Below are positions 25,533 to 34,295 of a DNA stretch of 64,000 nt, piece after piece (the stretch's first letter is position 1; every line of letters starts with the position of its first letter). Source of the stretch: Pedosphaera parvula Ellin514 (GTDB lineage Bacteria; Verrucomicrobiota; Verrucomicrobiia; Limisphaerales; Pedosphaeraceae). A model generated the notes under the pieces. The model made no database searches. It saw only the letters and a program-made list of their open reading frames with translations, and was not told the DNA's origin. The stretch covers positions 1-64,000 of the forward strand of contig NZ_ABOX02000006.1 of assembly GCF_000172555.1 (NCBI RefSeq), given 5' to 3'. The translations under genes and the position numbers were made by a program.

Positions 25533-27170
25533 ATGAAAGTAGCTTTGGCCCAGATCAATACCACCGTGGGTGACCTTGCCGGAAACGAGGCAAAAATTCT
25601 CGCGGGATATCAGCGGGCAGTGGAGGCAGGGGTGGATTTGGTGATGTTCCCGGAACTCACCATTACCGGTTATCCACCACGTGACTTGTTGCACAAGAAA
25701 AGATTCATCGCAGAGAATCTGGAAGTGCTGAATCGTCTGGCGGCTGTTTCCGGCAAGGTGGGAATGTTGGTGGGCTACGTGACGGAAAACAAAACCCGTC
25801 CTGGCAAGGAATTGAGCAACTGCGTTGCCTTGTTGCAGAACGGCAAAATCGTTGAATCCCGCATCAAAACCCTGCTGCCTACCTATGATGTCTTTGATGA
25901 GGATCGTTACTTCGAGCCGGCAAATGAGAACCAGCCGGTGGAATTTAACGGAACGAAACTGGGTTTGACGATTTGCGAAGATATTTGGAATGACGAAGAT
26001 TTCTGGCCGGAGCGGCGGTATCGGCATAATCCACCCATGGAGCTGGCCGGTGCCGGAGCTGGAATTTTGTTCAACGTTTCGGCGTCACCATGGTCCCTCG
26101 GCAAAGAGGAAACGCGCTACAACATGTTAAGGAGCATGGCGATCAAATCCAAAAGGCCAGTGGTATTTTGCAACCAAATCGGTGGCAATGATGAATTGAT
26201 TTTTGACGGCGGCAGTCTGGCATTCAATGCGGAAGGGACTTTAATCGGACGTGGCGATATGTTCGCCGAGGATTTTTTCGTGGTGGATACGGAATCCAGC
26301 GTTGAAGTGCCGCGCATGGAATGGTCGGCTGAAGAATTTATTTATAAGGCGCTGGTGCTCGGGTTGCGGGATTATTTGCACAAATGCGGTTTCAAATCCG
26401 CGGTGCTGGGATTGAGCGGTGGCATTGATTCGGCGTTGACGGCGGTCATCGCAGTGGATGCGCTGGGGAAGGAGCATGTGCGCGGGGTTTCGCTGCCCTC
26501 GCAATATTCGTCACAAGGCAGCCTGGATGATGCGCAGATTTTGGCGGAGCGGTTGGGCATTCGGTATGATGTGGTGCCGATACAACCTGAATTTGAAGCG
26601 GTGAAAAAGCAGCTCGCATCGGTATTCACCGGACTGAAAGAGGACACGACGGAGGAGAATATCCAGGCACGGCTGCGCGGGGTTACGTTGATGGCGATGT
26701 CGAACAAGTTTGGCGCGCTGTTGCTCACCACGGGCAACAAGAGCGAGTTGGCGGTGGGCTATTGTACGCTTTACGGCGACATGTGCGGTGGACTGGCAGT
26801 GATCAGCGATGTGCCCAAGACGATGGTCTATCAGATTTCAAAATGGATTAATCGCGAGCAGGAGATTATCCCCAGGGACACAATCACGAAGCCGCCATCG
26901 GCGGAATTGCGGCCGAATCAAACGGACCAGGATTCACTGCCGCCGTACGAGGTGCTGGATGCGATTTTGGATGCCTACGTGGTTCAAGGCAAAGGTATGC
27001 GCGAAATTATTGCCCTTGGTTTCGAAGAACCGACGGTCAAGCGCGTCATCCGGCTGATTGATTTCAATGAGTATAAACGCCGCCAGGCCGCGCCAGGCCT
27101 GAAGGTGACGAGCAAGGCGTTTGGGGTGGGACGGCGGATTCCCATCGCGCAGAAATATCAAATTACTTGA
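25533..27170 (+). CDS. nadE: Glutamine-dependent NAD+ synthetase
   Basis: Last step of NAD synthesis: amidates nicotinic acid adenine dinucleotide using ammonia from glutamine. The 545 residues comprise an N-terminal nitrilase-like glutaminase domain (about 1-250) with catalytic Glu in MFPELTITGYPPRDLL, Lys in RIKTLLPTYDVFDEDRYF and Cys in LGLTICEDIWND. The synthetase domain (about 270-545) has the pyrophosphatase P-loop VLGLSGGIDSALTAVI and LTTGNKSELAVGYCTLYGDM. Length fits the compact bacterial form. A 9-codon copy of its 3' end lies at 31560-31586. Confidence 0.96.
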   Translation: MKVALAQINTTVGDLAGNEAKILAGYQRAVEAGVDLVMFPELTITGYPPRDLLHKKRFIAENLEVLNRLAAVSGKVGMLVGYVTENKTRPGKELSNCVALLQNGKIVESRIKTLLPTYDVFDEDRYFEPANENQPVEFNGTKLGLTICEDIWNDEDFWPERRYRHNPPMELAGAGAGILFNVSASPWSLGKEETRYNMLRSMAIKSKRPVVFCNQIGGNDELIFDGGSLAFNAEGTLIGRGDMFAEDFFVVDTESSVEVPRMEWSAEEFIYKALVLGLRDYLHKCGFKSAVLGLSGGIDSALTAVIAVDALGKEHVRGVSLPSQYSSQGSLDDAQILAERLGIRYDVVPIQPEFEAVKKQLASVFTGLKEDTTEENIQARLRGVTLMAMSNKFGALLLTTGNKSELAVGYCTLYGDMCGGLAVISDVPKTMVYQISKWINREQEIIPRDTITKPPSAELRPNQTDQDSLPPYEVLDAILDAYVVQGKGMREIIALGFEEPTVKRVIRLIDFNEYKRRQAAPGLKVTSKAFGVGRRIPIAQKYQIT

Positions 27171-27197
27171 GGTAGATTTCTGGCTGTTTCAAGGAAA

Positions 27198-28646
27198 TCA
27201 TTGAGGGATTGTGCGAAAATAGCGCTGAGAGGTCTTTGCAGCAATCGTATCGATATAGGTGAATGTTCCGCCCCGATTGGTAATGGTGGCGATGCTGGAC
27301 CAGTCCAGGAGGTTGGTAGAGGTTTGAAGCAGGAAATGGTCGTTCGGCTGACCTGACAAGGTCCAGGTGGAATCCCTGGCAGAAGGAGTCGGGGATGAAT
27401 TATTTATCAGTCTAAAATTGAAGGCGGTAGTGTTGCCAACGGTGGCGGGGTAGGAAATAGGAGCGTTGGTTGATTCGTCAAACGTGCCCCAGGTTGATTC
27501 TTCGGGAGTGTAAGGCACCGGGTAAGTTCCATTGTTTTGAAGTGTTGGGCCGATTCTATTGAAATTGACCACAATGGGAGGTTGGATGACGCCCGGACCG
27601 TGTTGGCCAGGTGTTCCATTGTTTAGCCAGTTGGTGGTTCCAGTGCGTGAGACGAAACCAAAACCGGCTGAATCGGCAGTAAAAAGGATGTCTGGTTTGG
27701 TAATCACACGTTCCAGGCTTTGTTGCACGAAAATGCCATTGGAAAGAAATGTGTCGGTAAAACGATTGGTAAAGGGAGGAAAGATCTGCTGGAACACTGC
27801 ATCGTAACGGACCTTTTGGAACGTGATTTTATCGACGCCGGGACGGAGAGCTTGATTGACGTAACTGGAAGCATTGGCGCCATAGCCATGAACACCAGGC
27901 AACAAACTTTCCATGTTCAAATTGTTTGTGTTCAGCAGGTATTTTAACCCACCAACATCATCAAAGGTCAGGCCGGTGAAGAGCAGACCGGGATAGTCGG
28001 AGTTAAAGCCGGCGACTGAGGTAAATGCCTCGGCCATGGGATCGACGGCGAAATCAACAGCATCCACCCGGGATGAATTGGCTGAGTGGAAGAAATAATA
28101 ATCATACAGAACATTGTTAATGTTGCTGGAATAGGTGGTGGTGATTGGATCAAAGTTTCGGGTGATTACATTATAATTGGTGGTGTTGTTTGCTTCTGAA
28201 TAATTGCGAAGGCAAAAAACGAAGCGTTCGGGAGAGGCCAATCCCATTTGTTCCAGCATGTGACTGAGAGTTATAGATTTAATATCAAAGAGCGATGAAC
28301 TCTGGGCAGCGAAATTTACTCTCAAAGTGCTGAAAGGATAGTTGCTCGGGGCCAAGGCGGAGGCTGGTGGCAGGTCGTTGAGAATCTTCATGGCACTGTC
28401 GACAGCGGCCACGCCATTGGAGCCGAAATACTGGACGAATGATTGATCGTAAGCATAGGTGACCACCGGCACGTTCCAGCGGTACTCTTCTCCCAGATTC
28501 ATAGGGCCGCCAATGGTACCATCATGGTAAGATTCAACCGGGTCCATCCAAGGAGCGAAAGGTCCGAGCAGGGAAAAGGCGGGAGCATGAACAAGACTCA
28601 GAGAGAGAGACAACACGATTAAACCGGGCAGCTTGATGGTGCGCAT
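27198..28646 (-). CDS. Large secreted protein of unknown function
   Basis: A 482-residue protein with a signal peptide (LPGLIVLSLSLSLVHAPAFS). The body begins LGPFAPWMDPVESYH and includes EEYRWNVPVVTYAYDQSFVQ, a pattern reminiscent of matrixin-like secreted proteins, but there is no HExxH zinc motif; ITLSHMLEQMG stands where one might be expected. The last 70 residues (PTPSARDSTWTLSGQPNDHF ... NLLDWSSIATITNRGGTFTY ... QRYFRTIPQ) form the C-terminal 'L.W......YFR' module shared with other secreted proteins in this window. Function is unknown. Confidence 0.75.
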   Translation of the reverse strand: MRTIKLPGLIVLSLSLSLVHAPAFSLLGPFAPWMDPVESYHDGTIGGPMNLGEEYRWNVPVVTYAYDQSFVQYFGSNGVAAVDSAMKILNDLPPASALAPSNYPFSTLRVNFAAQSSSLFDIKSITLSHMLEQMGLASPERFVFCLRNYSEANNTTNYNVITRNFDPITTTYSSNINNVLYDYYFFHSANSSRVDAVDFAVDPMAEAFTSVAGFNSDYPGLLFTGLTFDDVGGLKYLLNTNNLNMESLLPGVHGYGANASSYVNQALRPGVDKITFQKVRYDAVFQQIFPPFTNRFTDTFLSNGIFVQQSLERVITKPDILFTADSAGFGFVSRTGTTNWLNNGTPGQHGPGVIQPPIVVNFNRIGPTLQNNGTYPVPYTPEESTWGTFDESTNAPISYPATVGNTTAFNFRLINNSSPTPSARDSTWTLSGQPNDHFLLQTSTNLLDWSSIATITNRGGTFTYIDTIAAKTSQRYFRTIPQ

Positions 28647-28996
28647 ATAGGTTGTTTAACTTTCAGTTTTGGTTACCCCTCCCTTATTCAGTGAATGGTT
28701 CTGGGGCGAACGCAGCGATTCATTCACAAATGTAAGCGAATGGCAAGAGGATTTCAGTAGCTGGTTGAAGAGGATAAATCACGCGCTGACGGCGACTCAA
28801 AGCTCGCAGGAAGTATTGAAAGGCCGAAAAAGCTGGCTACTGCCCGCTTTTAAGCACGAGTCAGTTCCACATCGCAATCTAGGAATTATGCGCTAAAAAT
28901 GGTCGCGAAATGTTTTTGCGAGGGGGTGGAAGTGCAGGTCAACTTCGTGGTCGAAGATGAACCCAGGGACGCGTGGTTAACAAGTTTGACTGATTG
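28647..28996. other. Intergenic stretch upstream of the secreted-protein gene
   Basis: About 350 bp with no credible gene, repeat or RNA that I can identify. It should hold the leftward promoter for 27198-28646. Confidence 0.4.
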
Positions 28997-29359
28997 TTAA
29001 AATGGCTTTTGGATGCTGAGCCATGCGGCGGCGAGGACAAGTCCCGCAAAGAAAATCAGCACCAGCCCCGTGAACCGGCTGAAGCGGATGGCAAGAGCCA
29101 TGGCGCCACCCGCGAGCAACCAAATTACGAATTTTCCCCTAAGCCATCCGGGTATTGAATTTAAAGCGCCCAACTGGTGGGCCAGGGCGAATCCGGAGAA
29201 AACCAGCATAAGCATGCCTACTCCGTGTGAAACATGAAAAATCCACCGTTTCTTAAATGGAGCTTCACTGGCGACTTTCGACGCCAAAACACCTGCCAGT
29301 CCCATGAAGGTCATGGCCAGCCCCGTCAGATGAATGGTTTTCAATATCAAATAATCCAT
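28997..29359 (-). CDS. Four-helix membrane protein (SirB/CopD-like topology)
   Basis: A 120-residue membrane protein with four hydrophobic segments (about 5-25, 42-62, 75-92, 96-114). The first helix carries KTIHLTGLAMTFMGLAGVLA, and the second begins IFHVSHGVGMLMLVFSGFAL. His residues near helix ends resemble small haem- or copper-binding four-helix proteins (SirB, CopD, DUF2306-like), but the assignment is topological only. No neighbours support a function. Confidence 0.6.
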   Translation of the reverse strand: MDYLILKTIHLTGLAMTFMGLAGVLASKVASEAPFKKRWIFHVSHGVGMLMLVFSGFALAHQLGALNSIPGWLRGKFVIWLLAGGAMALAIRFSRFTGLVLIFFAGLVLAAAWLSIQKPF

Positions 29360-29443
29360 AATATCACTGCCTGGTTTGCTTGAGTTTTTCGCAATCGAAG
29401 GAGGCTATCGCGCCGCTCCGAGTCTTTGCGGGTGAAGTGAGTG

Positions 29444-29703
29444 TTATGCCGAATGCCAAAATTAATTTCCGAAATGGAAAAAAGAACCGGAATAAAAGCA
29501 GGCAATAAGCCGGATGTAATTCGAGCCAGAAAAGCCATGACCTTGGGATGAGGAAATTCATTAGTCATTGTGAGCAGGGTGCTTTTGATTTGAGGCGGCG
29601 TTGTCGGCCTGGTCGCTATCTAAGGATAGCGCCTGCGGCCTCCGCCTTGCCTCAAATCAAAATCCCTCCCGCCATTCGGAAATTTCTTTCGGCATTCGGT
29701 ATA
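29444..29703. mobile_element. MITE-like element, copy 2 of the TIR-bounded repeat
   Basis: About 260 bp. The left end ATGCCGAATGCCAAAATTAA and the right end CTTTCGGCATTCGGTAT are imperfect inverted repeats. Relative to 20274-20493 it carries extra internal bases (GTCGCTATCTAAGGATAGCG and a few more) just before the internal hairpin arm GCCTCAAATCAAAA. It has no coding capacity. Confidence 0.72.
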
Positions 29704-29721
29704 GTTAATGAGGTGTCCGCT

Positions 29722-30336
29722 CTAGTCAGCCACGCCTACAACCTGCTTCAAGTGAGATGGTTTTTCGGCTTCGCCAATCATGAAGTGGGCCACGTCCGCT
29801 CGTGAGATAAGGAATCCGCCTTTGGGCAGGTTCCAACCTACAGTGCGGAAGGTGCGCTTTGCTGGACCATTGGTGAGGCGCGGAGGACGCACGATGGTCC
29901 AGTTGAGATCGTCTTGACGAACTTCATCTTCCATTCCTTTCATGTCGGGGATCATCTGACGAAACAGAGTTGCCTTCAGAAGACGACCAAGTACACCTAT
30001 ATGTCGGAAGAGAAATGCCGCAGACACAATTTCTGCCCGAAGGACACCGCTTTTCCGCATGGCTGCGGCCAAGGTCCGTCCGAACCGGCGTCGGAGGGTC
30101 GTGGAACGTACGGTTGTTGGCCCAAAGGAGGAGAGAACGGCGTCGTGGCCGGCCATGGATTGTGCCATCTGGTCGGCATTGAAGACATCGCCCTGGACGA
30201 CCTTGAGTCGTTCGTGCCTGGAGGCGACTCTCTGAGGAGAGCGAACATACGCTGTCACTTCGTGACCGCGTTCAAGTGCAATATTTAACAGGTGCTGACC
30301 AATACCGCCAGTGGCACCAAGGATAAATAATTTCAT
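29722..30336 (-). CDS. NAD(P)-binding atypical SDR / NmrA-like oxidoreductase
   Basis: A 204-residue Rossmann-fold protein. It begins KLFILGATGGIGQHLLNIAL (GxxGxxG dinucleotide-binding motif), followed by HEVTAYVRSPQRV, VVQGDVFNADQMAQSMAGHD and VLSSFGPTT. The mid-region RQDDLNWTIVRPPRLTNGPA is typical of atypical short-chain dehydrogenases (biliverdin-reductase-B/NmrA-like) that lack a classical YxxxK catalytic pair. Substrate is unknown. It starts 12 bp after the ester-cyclase-like gene and is presumably controlled with it by the divergent TetR regulator. Confidence 0.88.
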   Translation of the reverse strand: MKLFILGATGGIGQHLLNIALERGHEVTAYVRSPQRVASRHERLKVVQGDVFNADQMAQSMAGHDAVLSSFGPTTVRSTTLRRRFGRTLAAAMRKSGVLRAEIVSAAFLFRHIGVLGRLLKATLFRQMIPDMKGMEDEVRQDDLNWTIVRPPRLTNGPAKRTFRTVGWNLPKGGFLISRADVAHFMIGEAEKPSHLKQVVGVAD

Positions 30337-30348
30337 GGTACGATTCCT

Positions 30349-30816
30349 TCAGGCAGTGGGTTGGGGTTTTGATTGATTGGGAGATACACCCGGACCAATC
30401 GGCGGCAGAGCCCCGATTTGCTGGAGCACGCCCAGACGGTCCATTTGTGCCCAGGACTCGGCAATTTTCCCGTCCTCAACCCGGTAGATGGCAATTCCTT
30501 CGTTGGAAACCTGACGTCCGGTCGGAGGAACACCCGCAAACGGTCCGCGATGAGTTGCCTTCCATGTCCAGCGCACGACCACGCGGGAACCTTCCACCAC
30601 CATATCCTGAATTTTGAAATGCAGGTCAGGAAAGGCCTGGCGAAGAGGCAGGACCGAGGCCTTATAACTTTCCGGTCCCTTTCCGGCCGGTCCGGCAAAG
30701 TCGGATGAAATAAGTTGATCCGCAATGGCTTGGTTTCCTTCGTTCAGGAATTCCGCGTAGAGCAAGTTAACAACTTCCTTGGGCATTTGATTGGGGGCAA
30801 GTTCTCCGCTGTTCAT
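30349..30816 (-). CDS. SnoaL-like ester cyclase family protein
   Basis: A 155-residue NTF2-fold protein. The pattern VNLLYAEFLNEGNQAIADQL, then LRQAFPDLHFKIQDMVVEGS, VVVRWTWKATHRGPFAGVPP, TGRQVSNEGIAIYRVEDGKI and AESWAQMDRLGVLQQIGALP is characteristic of bacterial SnoaL-like proteins annotated as ester cyclases. The true reaction is uncertain; related enzymes include polyketide cyclases. It is the first gene of a two-gene leftward operon with the NmrA-like oxidoreductase, opposite a TetR regulator, with a palindrome in the shared intergenic region. Confidence 0.85.
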   Translation of the reverse strand: MNSGELAPNQMPKEVVNLLYAEFLNEGNQAIADQLISSDFAGPAGKGPESYKASVLPLRQAFPDLHFKIQDMVVEGSRVVVRWTWKATHRGPFAGVPPTGRQVSNEGIAIYRVEDGKIAESWAQMDRLGVLQQIGALPPIGPGVSPNQSKPQPTA

Positions 30817-30874
30817 AATTCAGATTTCCGGTTAGAGTGTGTTCGTTAGAGCAATAATGATTTAATATATTCGT

Positions 30875-30888
30875 TATAGTTAACTATA
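30875..30888. promoter_or_regulatory. Candidate TetR operator palindrome
   Basis: Perfect 14-bp palindrome TATAGTTAACTATA in the AT-rich 93-bp gap between divergent genes, 21 bp upstream of the TetR start and about 60 bp upstream of the ester-cyclase start. Position and symmetry are what a TetR autoregulatory operator would show. Confidence 0.6.
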
Positions 30889-30909
30889 CTCAATATCTTC
30901 ATACCGTCA

Positions 30910-31551
30910 ATGGCGAAAAAAACTGTTCGTTCCTATTATTCCCTTGTTCGGCAGCGACAGGCCGATGAGACGCGGGCGCGCATCGCGACCGCAGCGCGGC
31001 AACTCATCCTGAATGAAGGCTATGAAGCGGCGACGATTGAAGCCATTGCCCGTGAAGCCGGGGTGGCAACGCCCACTGTCTATGCTGTATTTGGCTCCAA
31101 GCGGCGCATTCTGACCGAACTGATTGATCGAGCGGCTTTCGGTCCCGCTTATCAGGATCTTATCGGTGAGGTGGAGGGGCTGGTGGACCCGGTGGCGCGT
31201 CTCCGATTTGCCGCTCGAATTGCCCGGCACATTTATGACTCCGAACGATCGGAGTTCGACCTGCTGCGCAAAGCTGGCGTGGTGATTCCGGAGCTGGCGG
31301 CGATTGAGCGCGAAAAAGAATGCGGACGGTACGAGGCGCAGGCTCCAACCATCACCCTCCTTATTCAAGCTGGACGATTGCTCCCCGGCCTTGGCGAAAA
31401 AGAAGCCAGGGACATTCTTTGGACGCTCACCGGACGGGACATTTATCGGATGCTGGTGATTGAACGCAAATGGAGTTCCGACCGTTACGAAAAATGGTTG
31501 AGCGATGCCATCGTTGGCGAGCTGGTTCTCAAGAAAAGGGCAGGCGGGTGA
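30910..31551 (+). CDS. TetR/AcrR family transcriptional regulator
   Basis: A 213-residue regulator. The N-terminal DNA-binding domain has the TetR pattern RARIATAARQLILNEGYEAA, TIEAIAREAGVATPTVYAVF and GSKRRILTELID. The C-terminal region (about 75-205) is helical and would form the ligand-binding and dimer domain. It is transcribed divergently from the ester-cyclase/oxidoreductase pair, the usual layout for a local repressor responding to a small molecule; the inducer is unknown. Confidence 0.92.
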   Translation: MAKKTVRSYYSLVRQRQADETRARIATAARQLILNEGYEAATIEAIAREAGVATPTVYAVFGSKRRILTELIDRAAFGPAYQDLIGEVEGLVDPVARLRFAARIARHIYDSERSEFDLLRKAGVVIPELAAIEREKECGRYEAQAPTITLLIQAGRLLPGLGEKEARDILWTLTGRDIYRMLVIERKWSSDRYEKWLSDAIVGELVLKKRAGG

Positions 31552-31559
31552 TGCGGTTC

Positions 31560-31586
31560 ATTGCGCAGAAATATCAGATTATTTGA
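31560..31586 (+). pseudogene. Fragment matching the 3' end of nadE
   Basis: ATTGCGCAGAAATATCAGAT then TATTTGA encodes IAQKYQII-stop. It differs at 3 of 27 bases from the nadE end (IAQKYQIT-stop) at 27144-27170. It lies 8 bp after the TetR stop with no other nadE sequence nearby. It could be a recombination scar or chance. Confidence 0.4.
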
Positions 31587-31599
31587 GACGGAGGAATGG

Positions 31600-31634
31600 G
31601 TTCCACCGCAGATGGACGCAAATGAAGGCGGATA
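31600..31634. repeat. Dispersed CCGC-GATGGACGC repeat
   Basis: ACCGCAGATGGACGCAAATG then AAGGCGGATAGG. The reverse complement of a near relative lies at 58003-58032 (ATCCGCGTTTATCTGCGTCC then ATCAGCGGTT). Non-coding in both places. Confidence 0.55.
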
Positions 31635-31701
31635 GGAAGCAGCGTGTTGCATGAATGGGACGGAAAGCTGGCGCGCGTCGAATTGTAAATTACGAAGCCA
31701 A

Positions 31702-33814
31702 CTAAAGTAGGTTCAGCAGGGCTTCGGCCAGGTAGTCGTTCCACCCAACCGGCAACTCTTCCAGCAGCTCCCGGCCTCGGTCGAAGTCGGTTTCGAAAAC
31801 GTCGTGCTTGAATGTGGCGGCGAAGGCTGGATTCGAGGTCACAAGATCGTCTTCACCGTTAAGCCTGAGGCTCAGGGCATCAAAGTTAGCGGAACCGAAG
31901 CAGGCCCAGCCGTCCACCAGCAGGGCCTTGACGTGCGTCATGCCGGGGTAAAGAAAGACACGAACGCCTTGCTCCCGGAGATAATTTGCGGTCACCAGGT
32001 TGCTTCGGTGTCCGGCGGTCAGGTCATTTTCGGAGGGCAAAATGACGCGCACATCCACACCGCGCCGACGGGGCGCGCACGAGGGCATTGAGGAACTCGT
32101 TGCTATAGAAATAGGGATTTTCGGCAAAAACGTAGCCGGAAGCTCGATTGATCGCGGCCAGTTCGGTCTTGCGGATCTGGCGGCTGAAGCTTTTCGTGTA
32201 GAGCCGGCGGAGTTCGATCAGCCCGGCATTGGGCTCGAGGTCCGGGTTCGGCTTCTTTCCACCAATGGTCTCTGCGGCCAGACCAAGGTCACCCCACGGT
32301 CCGACCTGGGCCCACTTCTTGTCGAATTGCCGTTGGTAAGAGGCCACGACCGGTCCCTGGACTTCCGCGATGAGGTCGTGCCATTCGTAGCGGTATTCCC
32401 GGCCCAGGTTCATCCCGCCAATGTAAGCGTAACATCCATCCACGAGGTACACCTTCATGTGGTCAACGGTGAAGGCCGGATTCGGCTCCGGGCGTACTCG
32501 AACCACGGAATCGCGGCGCAGATAGGCCGCAATGGAGTTGGGCGGGATGAACCCTTCGCGCATCGGCGTGGCTGGCGGGGTCGATGCCGCATCGCGCGAC
32601 ATCAAACGATCGAAGACCACCCGTACTGGGATGTTCGTTGATCGCTGCTTCAGCCGGTTCGCCATGTCCACGGCGACGTCATCCCGGTCAAATATGCAGA
32701 CAAGAATAGCAACGCCGCTCTGCGCTTCCGCCACCCGGCGCTCGAAAGTGGGATAGAAATTATCACCATCAATGAGCAGCCGCAGCGAGCCTTGTTCGCG
32801 TGGTGCGTGAGCGTGGTGGTCGAGCCATTGTTCCCATGCAGTCAGGTCCATCCCGGGAGCGTGGGTCAGGGGCGGGATTTCCGATTTTGGATGCGCCAGA
32901 CGAGGCAGCAGGGTCTGCGGCCACTGAAGCGACTGGTTGACTGCCCGCACCAAACTTGTAATGGGGTTCTTCAGGAAGGCGATTCCGTTGTCGATTACGA
33001 TGAAGGAAGTCAGGTTCACAAACCGGCTGCCGATAGGAGCGGTCTGGCCCTGATCATCGGCCTTGCTCGGGACGTAAAGAACAACGGCTTGCTTTTGGGC
33101 TAGGTCGAGGAACGCGAGGCGCAGCCGGCTGCCGTGTCCGATGGCCAGCATGAAGGCGGTTTGACCCCGGTGAGCGGCTCTCAGATCGGTTTCGAGTTCC
33201 GCGGCCGCGGCGGAAGCAAACTCCTCCCGGGTGTATCGCCGGTCGATCGTGACGTCGACGGGCTGGTTCGTCTGGGCAGCGAGCTGGACCTGTCCATGCG
33301 CATTGCGATACAGCATCGCTTCTCCCAGCGCAAATCGACAGAAGATGCCATGGCCGGGCTCGACCGGCACAAGGTGATCAGCCAATTTGTGAATGAGACG
33401 GTCAGACTCGGCCTGTGGCAGCACGGTCACTTCGTGCCAGCGCGAGTTCGCGTCCGGGATTGGTTTTGGGGACTTGACGGCTTGAAGGGGGGCGCTGGCG
33501 TAAACGAACTTTTCCGCCGTCACCCGCGGCAGTTCCCAAGTCGCCTTCAACATGCAAATCCGGGCGCCGTTCGTGTAATAGATACGGAGCTTGTGGTCCT
33601 CGACAAAAGCGCGTGGATGCAGATTTGTCTGATTCAGCAAGGTTTCAAGCGCTTGCTCAGCATAGTCGTCCGACAGGTTGGAAGCAGGAACAGGAACTGC
33701 GGTCAAGAGCGCAACGACAAGCACCGACAGCACGCCCAGGAAACGACCGACACCATCCAATTCCTCCAGAACGTGTTGCCGAGCCTCGCGGCCGGCTTCG
33801 AACTTTTTAATCAT
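31702..33814 (-). pseudogene. Phospholipase D-like protein, frameshifted between its two HKD motifs
   Basis: A PLD-superfamily gene. The start at 33814 (MIKKFEAGREARQ, GAGG about 8 bp upstream) is preferred over a longer frame from 34063. A signal/anchor segment (FLGVLSVLVVALLTAVPVPA) is followed by an uncharacterised domain of about 300 residues, then the first HKD motif HMKVYLVDGCYAYIGGMNLG. At the GGGG tract 32070-32073 (CCCC on the coding strand) the frame breaks. Removing one base restores NALVRARRRGVDVRVILPSE and the second HKD motif HVKALLVDGWACFGSANFD. Both motifs are needed for catalysis, so as written the protein would be inactive. Either a real mutation, programmed slippage or a sequencing error. 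Confidence 0.85.
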
Positions 33815-34295
33815 TTTGGGGACCTCGGGCGGAATGTAGCACCGAACTCGATGGTGATCAAAGACCCTTGGCACAAGGGAATGACCAAGGCCGAAGAGAG
33901 TTATTGATGCTGCGGTAATACATAGGGAGTATAATGTGTGCCGAAGAGTGTGCGAACGTGGCGATGAGAGACAAAGCAAAACAATGAAAAACAAATAGCA
34001 GAATTTACACGGTGCGAGTTGCAGGGGCAATGTGATGAAAAAACCGTGTGCTTTGGAAGCCATCTCACAAACAGGCGCAGCGGCGTCGAAACATGATACA
34101 AATAAAATGAAGAAGGGAAAACTGTACGGGGAGACGGGCGATCTTTTGGCCTGCCCCTGCGTTGTTCGTCAGTCGCAGCCCCATTATGGGGGATGCTCCC
34201 TCCTCACGCCTTGGGGCAGACCAAAATCTCTGCCCGCGCCATCTGCGCCTGTTTATGAGATGGCTTCCAGTGGCTACAACAGTTAACTTCTACCC
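33815..34295. other. Intergenic region upstream of hemL
   Basis: About 480 bp between divergent genes with no convincing coding frame. The left half is AT-rich and presumably holds promoters; the right half holds an inverted-repeat structure at 34144-34226. Confidence 0.45.
34144..34226 (+). promoter_or_regulatory. Long inverted-repeat leader upstream of hemL
   Basis: TTTTGGCCTGCCCC (34144-34157) pairs with GGGGCAGACCAAAA (34213-34226), 13 of 14 positions, enclosing a CCCCATTATGGGG palindrome. It lies 70 bp upstream of the hemL start and could be a structured leader or a decayed repeat. No known riboswitch recognised. Confidence 0.4.
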
